A DNA stretch of 64,000 bases from HGM05190 sp964394205 (GTDB lineage Bacteria; Bacteroidota; Bacteroidia; Bacteroidales; Muribaculaceae): NCBI GenBank assembly GCA_964394205.1, contig CAYMVS010000002.1, positions 9,764 through 73,763 of the forward strand, written 5' to 3'. The notes under the pieces are model-generated. The model was not told the origin of the DNA, searched no databases, and worked only from the letters and a program-made list of their open reading frames with translations. A program made the position numbers and the translations under genes. This document shows positions 51,529-60,316 of this stretch, one piece after another. Each line of letters starts with the position of its first letter. The first letter of the stretch is position 1.

Positions 51529-52893
51529 TTAAGGTCTCACAATCCCGATGGCTTCATCAATGGTGACCACCGACTGGGTGCCGGTTGTCATGTCTTTTAG
51601 TGTCAGCTTGCCCTGAGCCAACTCGCTCTCGCCCACTATAGCGACATAGTGGATGCCCATGGCGTTGGCATAGTTCATCTGCTTCTTCATCTTGGAAGTG
51701 TCGGGATAGATCTCGGCAGAAATGCCGGCAGCCCTCATCTGCTGAAGATATTTCATGGAGCAGACAAGCTCCTCAGGTCCAAGGTTAAGGAAGATTACAC
51801 GGGAGGCTCCGGTGACCTCATCGGGGTAAAGATCGAGAGCGTTGAGCACATCATAGATACGGTCGGCGCCAAACGAGATTCCGACCCCCGACACGCCGGG
51901 CATGCCAAACACGCCGGTAAGGTTGTCATATCGACCGCCGCCGGTTATGCTGCCTATCTCCACATCGCGCGCTTTGACCTCGATGATGGTGCCGGTGTAA
52001 TAGTTCAGGCCTCGGGCCAATGACACGTCGAGCTCAACCATGTCGGCCAGGCCGAGCGCCGACGCTCCCTCAAGCACCTGCTGCAGCTCCCTGACCCCCT
52101 CGGCGCCGGTCGCGCTGTCGGCAAGCAATGCCGACAGCTGCTGCAATCGCTCGGCGGTGGTGCCGGTGATTGTGATGATCGGGGTAAGACGGGCAATAGC
52201 CTCCTGTGACACACCGCGGTCGGCCAACTCCTCATTGACCTTCTCAAGACCGATTTTGTCAATCTTGTCGATGGCGACGGTAATGTCGATTATCTTGTCG
52301 GGCTCACCGATAATCTCGGCGATGCCGGCGAGTACCTTACGGTTATTCAGCTTGATGACCACATTGATTCTCAACCGTTTCATAACCTCGGCGATAAGCC
52401 CGAGCAGCTCAACCTCGTTTACGAGCGAGGTCGACCCGATCACGTCGGCGTCACACTGGTAGAACTCACGGTATCGGCCTCGCTGCGGACGGTCGGCACG
52501 CCATACCGGTTGCATCTGGTAGCGCTTGAAGGGGAACTGCAGCTCCTGACGGTGCATCACGACAAAACGGGCAAAAGGCACCGTCAGGTCATATCGCAAC
52601 CCTTTCTCACACATCTTTGCCGCCAACGCCGTGCAATTGCCCTCGGTCATCAGCGAAGGGTCGATGCCACGCAAAAAGTTGCCCGAGTCGAGTATCTTGA
52701 AAAGAAGCTTGTCACCCTCCTCGCCATATTTTCCCATCAGTGTCGACAGGTTTTCCATCGAAGGGGTCTCGATCGGTTGAAAGCCGTAAAGACGGAACAC
52801 GCTGCGTATCGTGTCAAATATATAGTTGCGTTTAGCCATCTGGGCCGGCGTGAAATCGCGCGTCCCCTTGGGTATTGAAGGTTTAAAACTCAT
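51529..52893 (-). CDS. hisS: Histidyl-tRNA synthetase
   Basis: Class II aminoacyl-tRNA synthetase (454 aa). Motif 1 lies near FQPIETPSMEN. Motif 2 is REFYQCDADVIG, with the ATP-binding Arg upstream in WRADRPQRGRYRE. The histidine-specific signatures are LARGLNYYTGTIIE and TGGGRYDNL, followed by a C-terminal anticodon-binding domain (about 360-454). First gene of the hisS-tamB-AGCS run, divergent from the GlmU-like gene. Confidence 0.97.
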   Translation of the reverse strand: MSFKPSIPKGTRDFTPAQMAKRNYIFDTIRSVFRLYGFQPIETPSMENLSTLMGKYGEEGDKLLFKILDSGNFLRGIDPSLMTEGNCTALAAKMCEKGLRYDLTVPFARFVVMHRQELQFPFKRYQMQPVWRADRPQRGRYREFYQCDADVIGSTSLVNEVELLGLIAEVMKRLRINVVIKLNNRKVLAGIAEIIGEPDKIIDITVAIDKIDKIGLEKVNEELADRGVSQEAIARLTPIITITGTTAERLQQLSALLADSATGAEGVRELQQVLEGASALGLADMVELDVSLARGLNYYTGTIIEVKARDVEIGSITGGGRYDNLTGVFGMPGVSGVGISFGADRIYDVLNALDLYPDEVTGASRVIFLNLGPEELVCSMKYLQQMRAAGISAEIYPDTSKMKKQMNYANAMGIHYVAIVGESELAQGKLTLKDMTTGTQSVVTIDEAIGIVRP

Positions 52894-52922
52894 TGATTTT
52901 GTACTATTGGTTTATTAAGGTG

Positions 52923-52950
52923 CAAAAATACATAATTTTTTATAATTTTG
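52923..52950. promoter_or_regulatory. Back-to-back promoters for hisS (-) and the GlmU-like gene (+)
   Basis: TATTTTTG on the minus strand (52923-52930, 29 nt before hisS) and TAATTTTG on the plus strand (52943-52950, 25 nt before the GlmU-like gene) lie only 12 bp apart. The two polymerases could exclude each other. Confidence 0.6.
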
Positions 52951-52975
52951 TCGATAAATATACCTAAAGAAGATT

Positions 52976-54160
52976 ATGAACAAAACAATTTTGCTGTTTG
53001 ACGACAAAGAGACCCGCGACAACCTTCTCCCCATCACCCTCACCCGCCCCGTTGCCGAGATACGTGTCGGCATCGACACCATTTCCCAAAAGTGGGCGCG
53101 GGCTCTCGATGCCACCTGTGTGAGACATTTAACCGAAGACTATCTGTCGCCCAAATACCCCGCCATCCCCCCGGCCGACCAAGCCGTCATGGTTGCCGGT
53201 CACCTGTTCCCCACCCCGGCCCTGACCTCAGCTATCAAGGCCCTTGAGCCGGGACAGGCGCTGACCGCCAACGGCAAAGTGATTGCCTGTCACGGGCGTC
53301 TTGCCGACCTTGTCAACGGCGACTTCAGCAAAAAGACACCCGTCGAGCCCGAGGCGGTCGACGGTATATTCATGCTCTATGACATCTTTTTGAAAAACGG
53401 AGAGCAGATTGTCGCCGACTTTCCTGCCGCGACAGCCGTGGCCGGCAAAGAGTTGTCACCCTCGTGCACACTTATCGGTCATGCCGACCGGCTCTATATC
53501 CACCCGTCGGCAAAAGTTGAGGGCGCCGTCATCAACACCACAGGGGGGCCGGTCTACATAGGCCCCGAGGCCGAGGTGATGGAGGGATGTTGCCTCAGAG
53601 GGCCCATTGCCATCTGCCGTCACTCCACCGCCAATATGGGCACCAAGATTTACGGCCAAACCACCATCGGGCCGTGGTGCAAGGTTGGCGGAGAGCTCAA
53701 CAACGTGGTCATGATAGGATACTCCAACAAGGCCCACGACGGCTTTTTGGGTAACGCCGTGATTGGCGAGTGGTGCAATCTCGGCGCGGGATGTGTAGCC
53801 TCAAACCTCAAGAACGACTACACCCTCATAAAGCTTTGGAACTATCCCGCCCACCGTTTTCTCAAGACCGACCTCCAGTTTTGCGGCCTCATCATGGGTG
53901 ACCACTCAAAAGCGGGCATCAACACGATGTTTAACACGGCCACGGTGGTTGGCGTGGGGTGCAACATTCATGGAGCCGGCTTCCCGCGCAACTTCATCCC
54001 ATCGTTCAGCGAGGGCTCGACAGCCGGGTTTACCGACGTGTCGATGACCAAGTTTTTCCAGATAGCGGCCCGCGTGATGTCCAGGCGTGGCGTTGAGCTC
54101 ACGACTGCCGACGAGAAGATGTTCTATGCCATCCGCGACTTTGCCGACTCTTATAAATAA
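52976..54160 (+). CDS. GlmU-like putative sugar nucleotidyltransferase (Bacteroidota type)
   Basis: 394-aa protein resembling the Bacteroidota GlmU-like family. The N-terminus (MNKTILLFDDKETRDNLLPI, TRPVAEIRVGIDTI) is a divergent nucleotidyltransferase domain without the usual GxGTRM loop. The C-terminus is a left-handed beta helix (about 165-330, hexapeptide-type repeats; GLIMGDHSKAGINTMFNTAT). In family members it is annotated as sugar-1-phosphate nucleotidyl- or acetyltransferase of cell-wall precursor synthesis; activity here is unproven. The gene below starts 15 nt after its stop. Confidence 0.85.
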   Translation: MNKTILLFDDKETRDNLLPITLTRPVAEIRVGIDTISQKWARALDATCVRHLTEDYLSPKYPAIPPADQAVMVAGHLFPTPALTSAIKALEPGQALTANGKVIACHGRLADLVNGDFSKKTPVEPEAVDGIFMLYDIFLKNGEQIVADFPAATAVAGKELSPSCTLIGHADRLYIHPSAKVEGAVINTTGGPVYIGPEAEVMEGCCLRGPIAICRHSTANMGTKIYGQTTIGPWCKVGGELNNVVMIGYSNKAHDGFLGNAVIGEWCNLGAGCVASNLKNDYTLIKLWNYPAHRFLKTDLQFCGLIMGDHSKAGINTMFNTATVVGVGCNIHGAGFPRNFIPSFSEGSTAGFTDVSMTKFFQIAARVMSRRGVELTTADEKMFYAIRDFADSYK

Positions 54161-54175
54161 CCCGCCACCACCTCG

Positions 54176-55405
54176 ATGAAAACAGTCAACTTTATCCTGC
54201 TCCTTTTTGTTTCAGCAATCGCGGGCCACTCGGCTCATGCAGCCACCAAAGCATCCCCCTTTGTGACCCCCGAGGGTCGGTACATCGTGTCATTGACAAC
54301 CACAACCTCCATCAGGCCGGTGTTGAACTTTGAGAGAACCTTGGCCGGACTTTTCAAGTCGACATCTCTGGTTGACGAGCCGGATCCCCTTTCAAGCAAA
54401 GAGATTCTGGCTTTGTGCCCCAAAGAGTCAAAGCTGCTCTACACCAACGGTGAAGGCTTATTTGAGGCATACGTTATAAAGGATTTTCTAAAGGTGTTGA
54501 AGAAAGACAAGTCGCTTGTCAATGTCGACAACTATGAGTATGACCGAATCAAGTCAAACTACAAGACGAGGCTGCGCGCTCGGATCGACCGTCTTAACAC
54601 AGAGAGAGAGCTGTTTGTGAGAGACTCTACAGCCGAGGCCGCCCGCCTTGAGGCTATCAGGCTCGAGGAGCAACGCCAACAAGAGCGGCTTGACCAACTC
54701 GATGCCTATCGTAAACTCCACGCTCACGACTGGCGGCACATCCCCTCGGGCAATAATTTCAAACTGAGGTGTGAGGTTTGTGAGGATGAATTTTTGCTTG
54801 ACTCGGCTACAATCCTCAAGATGTCTGAAAAACACTGGCGTTTCAGCGTCAACGACACGGTTTTCAATTTTTTTCACATCGCTAACATACCGCCGGCAAC
54901 CAGGCAGCCCAAGGAGATGAAATATCACCTTGAGGCATTTGCCGACAGCATCGCCTCCGTGTCCCAGCCCGATACTGTCGCTGATTTTAATCTTGACAGC
55001 CTGCACCGGCAACACATGGCACAGATTGACTCAGTGACCGACCATTACAACAAATTGTTGTCACAACGATACCCCAATGGCTACATCAAAGACTGGAGTT
55101 GGGATGAAGACTACGGCAACGTCTCCATAATGGTAAGTTTCAACAACACATGCAAAAAGACAATCAAATATATAACGGTGTTTTTCAAGATTTTCAACGA
55201 TGTTGACGACTTGCGTTGCAGCGGCAGTGTGAGAGGCACCGGCCCTGTCGCACCCTTCGATTACGGCCTGTGGGAATGGGACTCGACAAGATATTGGGTG
55301 TCAAACGATGCCACCTCGATGAGAATCTACAAAGTGTTGATAAACTACATGGACGGCACTTCAAAAACCCTCTCAGGCAAATCATTAGCCATCTTCAGGG
55401 AATGA
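54176..55405 (+). CDS. Exported protein of unknown function with coiled coil and CxxC
   Basis: 409-aa protein with a signal peptide (MKTVNFILLLFVSAIAG, cleavage near HAA). A mixed domain spans about 24-120, followed by a charged coiled coil (about 124-181). A cysteine pair C199/C202 (RCEVCEDEF) could be redox-active or metal-binding. The C-terminal beta sandwich (about 300-395; VSIMVSFNNTCKKTIKYITV) resembles FxLyD-type domains that describe secondary transcript-like modulation of bound partners. I recognise no family. It is the second gene after the GlmU-like gene and ends at a terminator. Codon use looks a little more AT-rich than its neighbours (not computed). Confidence 0.75.
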   Translation: MKTVNFILLLFVSAIAGHSAHAATKASPFVTPEGRYIVSLTTTTSIRPVLNFERTLAGLFKSTSLVDEPDPLSSKEILALCPKESKLLYTNGEGLFEAYVIKDFLKVLKKDKSLVNVDNYEYDRIKSNYKTRLRARIDRLNTERELFVRDSTAEAARLEAIRLEEQRQQERLDQLDAYRKLHAHDWRHIPSGNNFKLRCEVCEDEFLLDSATILKMSEKHWRFSVNDTVFNFFHIANIPPATRQPKEMKYHLEAFADSIASVSQPDTVADFNLDSLHRQHMAQIDSVTDHYNKLLSQRYPNGYIKDWSWDEDYGNVSIMVSFNNTCKKTIKYITVFFKIFNDVDDLRCSGSVRGTGPVAPFDYGLWEWDSTRYWVSNDATSMRIYKVLINYMDGTSKTLSGKSLAIFRE

Positions 55406-55409
55406 GATT

Positions 55410-55448
55410 ACGACAGCCGGGGCCCGATAATGGGGTCCCGGCTGTCGT
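55410..55448. terminator. Convergent hairpin terminator
   Basis: Stem of 12 bp (55410-55421 with 55437-55448) between the exported-protein gene and tyrS. T tails are short on both sides. Confidence 0.7.
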
Positions 55449-55470
55449 TATAGGTGATGAGGTCAATTGT

Positions 55471-56766
55471 TTACTTGGCTATGAGCAGGTAGTAGTTTTT
55501 CTTACCACGCTGCACAAGGATATACTTGTCGTTGAGCAACATATCGGTTGAAACTGCCATATAAGGATCGGCCACTTTCTCTTTGTTTACCGACACGCCG
55601 CCCCCCTGGGTCATCTTGCGCATCTCCCCTTTTGAGGGGAACACGGCGGCCTTGTCGACAAGCAGGTCGGCAAGCTTGATGCCGGCCTCGATGTCGGCAC
55701 GGCTCACCTCAAAGGTGGGCACACCCTCCATCACGGCGAGCAGTGTCGCCTCGTCGATTTTGTGGAGTATCTCGCCGGCCTTGTTGCTGAAAAGTATCTG
55801 TGACGCCTCGACGGCTGCCTCATAGTCTTCGGCCGAATGAACCATCGTGGTAATCTCTTTGGCAAGACGGCGCTGAAGGGGGCGCTGACCCGGGTCGGCC
55901 TGCTGCTCCTTTATCAACTGCTCGATCTCCTCGCGGGTAAGCTCGGTGAAAATCTTGATATATTTCTCGGCATCGGCATCGCTGACGTTGAGCCAGAACT
56001 GATAGAACTTGTAGGGCGATGTGTAACGCGCGTCAAGCCACACGTTGCCGCTCTCTGTTTTGCCAAACTTGCCGCCATCGGCTTTGGTGATGAGCGGGCA
56101 GGTGAGCGCAAACACCTGATCCTCACCATCCATGCGGCGTATCAGCTCGGTGCCGGTTGTCATGTTGCCCCATTGGTCCGAACCTCCAAGCTGCAGGCGA
56201 CACCCTTTGGTGCGGTAGAGATTCAGGAAGTCATATCCTTGGAGCAACTGGTAGGAGAACTCGGTGAACGACATTCCCTCGCGGCTGTCGCCCGACAGAC
56301 GCTTTTTCACCGAGTCTTTGGCCATCATATAGTTGACGGTGATGTGCTTGCCGACATCGCGGATGAAGTCCAGAAACCCGAAGTCTTTCATCCAGTCATA
56401 GTTGTTGACAAGCTCGGCGGCATTGGGAGCATCCGAATCAAAGTCAAGGAATTTTGAAAGCTGACGCTTGATGGCCTCCTGATTGTGACGCAGGGTCTTC
56501 TCGTCAATCAGCTTGCGCTCCTGACTTTTCATCGACGGGTCGCCAATCATGCCTGTGGCGCCGCCAATCAGCGCGATGGGCTTGTGACCCGAGCGCTGCA
56601 AGTGTTTGAGCATCATCACCCCGACAAGGTGACCGATGTGTAGCGAGTCGGCCGTCGGGTCGATACCCAGATAGGCCGTTGTCATCTCTTTATTTAGTTG
56701 ATCCTCAGTGCCGGGCATCATCTGGTGGATCATGCCGCGCCATGTTAATTCTTCTACAAAATTCAT
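55471..56766 (-). CDS. tyrS: Tyrosyl-tRNA synthetase
   Basis: Class I synthetase (431 aa) with the HIGH motif SLHIGHLVG, the tyrosine-specific GGSDQWGNMTTG, the KMSKS equivalent KFGKTESGN, and a C-terminal S4-like RNA-binding domain (about 350-431; GGVSVNKEKVAD). The KFGKT form is normal for this TyrRS group. It lies 19 nt after the aminotransferase gene, in one likely transcript. Confidence 0.97.
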   Translation of the reverse strand: MNFVEELTWRGMIHQMMPGTEDQLNKEMTTAYLGIDPTADSLHIGHLVGVMMLKHLQRSGHKPIALIGGATGMIGDPSMKSQERKLIDEKTLRHNQEAIKRQLSKFLDFDSDAPNAAELVNNYDWMKDFGFLDFIRDVGKHITVNYMMAKDSVKKRLSGDSREGMSFTEFSYQLLQGYDFLNLYRTKGCRLQLGGSDQWGNMTTGTELIRRMDGEDQVFALTCPLITKADGGKFGKTESGNVWLDARYTSPYKFYQFWLNVSDADAEKYIKIFTELTREEIEQLIKEQQADPGQRPLQRRLAKEITTMVHSAEDYEAAVEASQILFSNKAGEILHKIDEATLLAVMEGVPTFEVSRADIEAGIKLADLLVDKAAVFPSKGEMRKMTQGGGVSVNKEKVADPYMAVSTDMLLNDKYILVQRGKKNYYLLIAK

Positions 56767-56785
56767 TGTTATAGTGATGGTATGG

Positions 56786-57979
56786 TTAATTCAGTTTTGA
56801 AAGCCCGTCGGCGATACGCCTGATGGCCTCGCGTAGGCTGTCATCGTCGGTCGCATAGCTCAGACGGATATATCCCGGGCAACAGAACGCAGCTCCGTCG
56901 ACCACAGCCACATGTGCCGACTCAAGCAGGTACATCGCCAGGTCGCCCGAAGTGGCAATCACCTTTCCGTCGGGTGTTTTGCGGCCTATAAAGGCTGTCA
57001 CTTTGGGGAAAAGATAGAAAGCGCCCTGCGGCTCATTCACCTCCAAGCCGGGTATCTTCTTTGCCAGATCGACCACCAGGTCGCGGCGACGGCAAAAGGC
57101 TTCTCTCATGCTTGCCACACACTCCTGGGGGCCGTTATAGGCAGCCTCGGCAGCCTTCTGGGCTATTGACGAGGGGCCCGAGGTGTACTGGCTCTGGAGT
57201 TTTGACACAGCCTTGGCCACGGCTGCCGGTCCGGCCATGTAGCCGATGCGCCATCCGGTCATGGCGTAGGCTTTTGACACACCGTTGATCACGACCACGC
57301 GGTCGGCAATCTCGGGGAAAGAGGCCAACGAGGTGAACGCCCCGGTGTAGTTGATATGCTCGTATATCTCATCGCTGATCACCGTCACCTGCGGGTACCG
57401 GGCGACAACATCGACAATAGCCTTGAGCTCGTCGCGGGAATACACACTGCCGGTCGGGTTGCTCGGCGAGCAAAGCAACAGCACGCGGGTCTGCTCGGTG
57501 ATCGCCTGCTCGATCTGGGCCGGGGTCACCTTGAAGTCCTGGTCTATACCTGCCTCTATCAACACATTCTTGCCCTCGGCAAGTTTCACCATCTCCATGT
57601 AGCTCACCCATGCGGGCACCGGGATGATAACCTCATCGCCGGGATTGACGAGCGACAGGATGACGTTACACAATGCCTGCTTGGCGCCATTACCCACCAC
57701 AATATCTGACGGCTCAAACTCAACACCGTTTTCAATCTTGAGCTTACGCGAGACAGCCTCACGCAGGCTCAGATAACCGCCTACCGGGGTGTAGCGTGTA
57801 TAGTTCTCGTCAATGGCGCGTTTGGCGGCCTCCTTGATATGCCCGGGAGTGGGAAAATCAGGCTCACCCACCGAGAGGTTTATTACGTCGATGCCCTTTG
57901 CCCGTAACTCGGCGCTGCGTTGTGACATCGCTAAAGTCGCCGATGGCGAAAGCTGATTGATGCGGTCGGATATCTGCAT
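56786..57979 (-). CDS. Class I PLP aminotransferase (aspartate aminotransferase-like)
   Basis: 397-aa fold-type I aminotransferase. Motifs are VGEPDFPTP (about 37-45), CSPSNPTGSVY with the conserved Asn, and SDEIYEHINY for PLP ring contacts. The Schiff-base lysine is K236 in INGVSKAYAMTGWRIGY, and the C-terminal carboxylate-binding Arg is in CCPGYIRLSYA. Most relatives are aspartate:2-oxoglutarate aminotransferases of the subgroup Ib; the exact substrate is not certain. Confidence 0.93.
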   Translation of the reverse strand: MQISDRINQLSPSATLAMSQRSAELRAKGIDVINLSVGEPDFPTPGHIKEAAKRAIDENYTRYTPVGGYLSLREAVSRKLKIENGVEFEPSDIVVGNGAKQALCNVILSLVNPGDEVIIPVPAWVSYMEMVKLAEGKNVLIEAGIDQDFKVTPAQIEQAITEQTRVLLLCSPSNPTGSVYSRDELKAIVDVVARYPQVTVISDEIYEHINYTGAFTSLASFPEIADRVVVINGVSKAYAMTGWRIGYMAGPAAVAKAVSKLQSQYTSGPSSIAQKAAEAAYNGPQECVASMREAFCRRRDLVVDLAKKIPGLEVNEPQGAFYLFPKVTAFIGRKTPDGKVIATSGDLAMYLLESAHVAVVDGAAFCCPGYIRLSYATDDDSLREAIRRIADGLSKLN

Positions 57980-58007
57980 GGCTATTTTGGTTGGAACATT
58001 TCGGCCA

Positions 58008-58038
58008 CAAAATTACACAGAATTATTTATTTTGACAA
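58008..58038 (-). promoter_or_regulatory. Promoter of the aminotransferase-tyrS operon
   Basis: TAATTTTG (58008-58015, minus) with TTG exactly 20 nt upstream (58036-58038); 28 nt before the ATG. Confidence 0.72.
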
Positions 58039-58046
58039 TTAATGAT

Positions 58047-58054
58047 TACTTTTG
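58047..58054 (+). promoter_or_regulatory. -7 box of the TPR-ribH operon
   Basis: TACTTTTG, 20 nt before the ATG at 58075. Its upstream region overlaps the -33 element of the divergent aminotransferase promoter. Confidence 0.6.
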
Positions 58055-58074
58055 CAGTATAAAAACAATCCATA

Positions 58075-59124
58075 ATGAACCAAGAGAAATCATCGGGGGC
58101 GGCAAAGACATCGCTCGACCCTCTTTTCATACCTCTCCCTCAGTCGGGCGCCGTGCTTCAGCGCATGTCGCGCCACAGCGCGCCCGACTCGGAGCTGCGC
58201 CACCAGATTGCCAAGACCCCTTTCAATCAGGTTTACGATTTTTTCCGCGCCACCGCCAATGACCACATCAGCCGCGGCGACATCGACGGCGCCATAAGCC
58301 GCATCGAGGAGATAAACGGGCTTATAGAGCGCGCCATGGAGCCTCAAGACGAGGATGGGCCGTTGCTCGACACCCACGCCGCTCTGCTGCAACTGTTGGC
58401 GGCGCTCCACATCATGGCCGGCAATGCCGACGCGGCCCTGACAACCGCTGCCTCGGCCTTGTCGCTGTTGTCACAGAAGCCTAAACGTCGCGATGAGCCG
58501 TTCCTGCAAGTGCTTGCCTGCCTGCTGTTTGACATTGCGATACTCCATGCCGGGTCGTCACGATTCAAGCAAGCCGAGCGCGAGCTTGAAAAATCGCTCA
58601 AACTGCTTGACCGCCTGGCGCGCAACAACCCCGACCGATATGGGCCGGCCCACATGATCGCCACAGCCGCCGCCACAACCGTCTACCGCAACCGGGTCAA
58701 GCAAGCCAACCTCCTGGCCCACTACCAGGTGGCGACCTCGACCTATCTGTCACAGGTCAACCACGGCATCGAGGCTGCCGCCGGCAAACTCGCCGAGTCT
58801 CTCTACACCGAGGGAAAGACACTCGCCGGCATGGACCGTCACCGCGAGGCCATATCCTACTACACAAAAGCCCTGAAATATTACACCCGCCTCTATCCCG
58901 ATTTTGACTTGACACAGCTTGAGATGTCGGTCGACTTGGGCCGGTCGCTTCTCGCTGTAAAGAGCACGCGCGACAAGGGAATCCATCTGCTCAACACGAT
59001 GCTCCACAAGGCGACAAAAATCGGGGCCACAACCCAACACCGCGCCATTGTCGACATCCTTGCCCGCTCAAAGAGCTCAACTCTCGACATCCTCGACATC
59101 TGGCACAAAGTTTTTCCCCGTTAA
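58075..59124 (+). CDS. Cytoplasmic TPR-like helical protein
   Basis: 349-aa all-helical protein without signal peptide or membrane helix. TPR-like pairs are visible (about 110-190: LLQLLAALHIMAGNADAALT, LFDIAILHAGSSRFKQAERE; about 245-290: ESLYTEGKTLAGMDRHREAI). No catalytic motif. It lies 22 nt before ribH in one transcript. I recall TPR proteins upstream of ribH in other Bacteroidales, but no function is established that I know of. Confidence 0.82.
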   Translation: MNQEKSSGAAKTSLDPLFIPLPQSGAVLQRMSRHSAPDSELRHQIAKTPFNQVYDFFRATANDHISRGDIDGAISRIEEINGLIERAMEPQDEDGPLLDTHAALLQLLAALHIMAGNADAALTTAASALSLLSQKPKRRDEPFLQVLACLLFDIAILHAGSSRFKQAERELEKSLKLLDRLARNNPDRYGPAHMIATAAATTVYRNRVKQANLLAHYQVATSTYLSQVNHGIEAAAGKLAESLYTEGKTLAGMDRHREAISYYTKALKYYTRLYPDFDLTQLEMSVDLGRSLLAVKSTRDKGIHLLNTMLHKATKIGATTQHRAIVDILARSKSSTLDILDIWHKVFPR

Positions 59125-59146
59125 TCCATTCTACACATCATAATTC

Positions 59147-59635
59147 ATGTCACAATCAGCACCCACAACCGCTCTTCCACCCGTCTCGCCCGACTGGCGG
59201 GTAGCCATAGTCACCGCTCAGTGGAACGGTCACATAACCTCGGCCCTGCAAAAATCGGCGGTCGACACATTGCGTTCAGCCGGCTTTGCCGACTCCAATA
59301 TCGATATCTTTGAAGTGCCGGGAGCCGTCGAGCTCACCTTTGCAGCCAGTCAATTGATTGAGACCGACCAGTTTGACGCCATCATTGTGTTTGGATGTGT
59401 CGTGAGAGGCGGCACGCCACATTTTGAATATGTTTGCCAGAGTGTAACCCAGGGCATCACGTCGCTCAACGCCGACTGCACCGTTCCCGTCATTTTCGGA
59501 GTACTTACGGTCGACACCGAAAAAGACGCCATTGACCGCACCGCCGGTGGCCCCATGGGCGACAAAGGCGCCGAAGCCGCCGAGACCGCTGTCAAAATGA
59601 TCGCTTTCGGCCGGCACGTAAGAGATAATTTCTGA
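59147..59635 (+). CDS. ribH: 6,7-Dimethyl-8-ribityllumazine synthase
   Basis: Penultimate enzyme of riboflavin synthesis (162 aa). It has the N-terminal WNGHITSAL, EVPGAVELTFAA, the catalytic RGGTPHFEYVCQSV (His in PHFE) and PVIFGVLTVDTEKDAIDR. No FMN riboswitch is present; the 22-nt gap to the preceding gene leaves no space, so it is driven by the operon promoter. The flavin product is needed for the FMN/FAD-rich Na+-NQR. It converges with the albA_2-type gene with a 3-bp gap and no terminator. Confidence 0.97.
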   Translation: MSQSAPTTALPPVSPDWRVAIVTAQWNGHITSALQKSAVDTLRSAGFADSNIDIFEVPGAVELTFAASQLIETDQFDAIIVFGCVVRGGTPHFEYVCQSVTQGITSLNADCTVPVIFGVLTVDTEKDAIDRTAGGPMGDKGAEAAETAVKMIAFGRHVRDNF

Positions 59636-59638
59636 CCC

Positions 59639-60316
59639 TCAGTTTCCGCCGGGTTCAACCAAAGCGACAATCCAACGGTTGCCGTTGTGACGCATTTCAA
59701 CCAACCCCGAGGCCATCAGCTGAGCTAAGATGCTGTTGGTCAGCGACACCGATGAATGTGTGGCTAAAGCGATACGCTCGGGGCTCAGCCCGTCGGCACC
59801 CTCGCTGCCATCGATAACCTCGAGCACACAGCGCCGTTTCTCGTCAAGCGATAACGCCGGGCGGCTGTCATCGTTCTGCATCTTCCATGCCGACACCATC
59901 AGCGGGTGGGCCACGATGTTCTCGTCGGCCACCCGATAGTAGGCTTTCAGGCCTGTTTTCTCTTTGACCAGTACCGGACGCCGGTCGGTCATCGCCGGGA
60001 TGTCGACCTTAAACACATGCAGGCCATCGCCGGCGTTGTAGGCCTGAATCTCAACCGGCACCTCAGGCTCACAACACATCGTGGCGGCCTGCTCGATGAC
60101 ATAGAGGTCTTCCTCGTTGCGCACCCCCGCTATCGTGCCGTTGTCTTTGACACCCACAAGCAGCCGGCCGCCGTCGCTGTTGGCAAATGCCGACAGGCTG
60201 CGGGCTATCTTGACAGCGTCGTTGATCGCAAACTTAAAGTCCTGACGCTGATGTTCCCCCTCCTCGATCAGGCGGCTTATGTAGTAGCGGCCGCGTGTCG
60301 CCTTCAGATCTTTCAT
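59639..60316 (-). CDS. AlbA_2 (Schlafen-like) putative DNA/ATP-binding protein
   Basis: 225-aa protein with an N-terminal AlbA_2 domain (about 10-125): EGEHQRQDFKFAIND, AKIARSLSAFANSDGGRLLVG-type core (SAFANSDGGRLLVGVKD), and the KVDIPAMTDRRPVLV edge. A C-terminal winged-helix-like part follows (about 165-215, LTNSILAQLMASGLVEMRHN). Such proteins are often annotated as ATP-binding or transcriptional regulators. It is the last gene of rnz-tadA-mtnN-luxS and overlaps luxS by 4 nt (ATGA). A regulatory role in that pathway is only suggested by position. Confidence 0.87.
   Translation of the reverse strand: MKDLKATRGRYYISRLIEEGEHQRQDFKFAINDAVKIARSLSAFANSDGGRLLVGVKDNGTIAGVRNEEDLYVIEQAATMCCEPEVPVEIQAYNAGDGLHVFKVDIPAMTDRRPVLVKEKTGLKAYYRVADENIVAHPLMVSAWKMQNDDSRPALSLDEKRRCVLEVIDGSEGADGLSPERIALATHSSVSLTNSILAQLMASGLVEMRHNGNRWIVALVEPGGN

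Noticed and set aside
59125..59146. FMN riboswitch upstream of ribH
   Set aside because: Only 22 nt separate ribH from the preceding gene, too short for the aptamer; nothing like it is seen in the operon leader.
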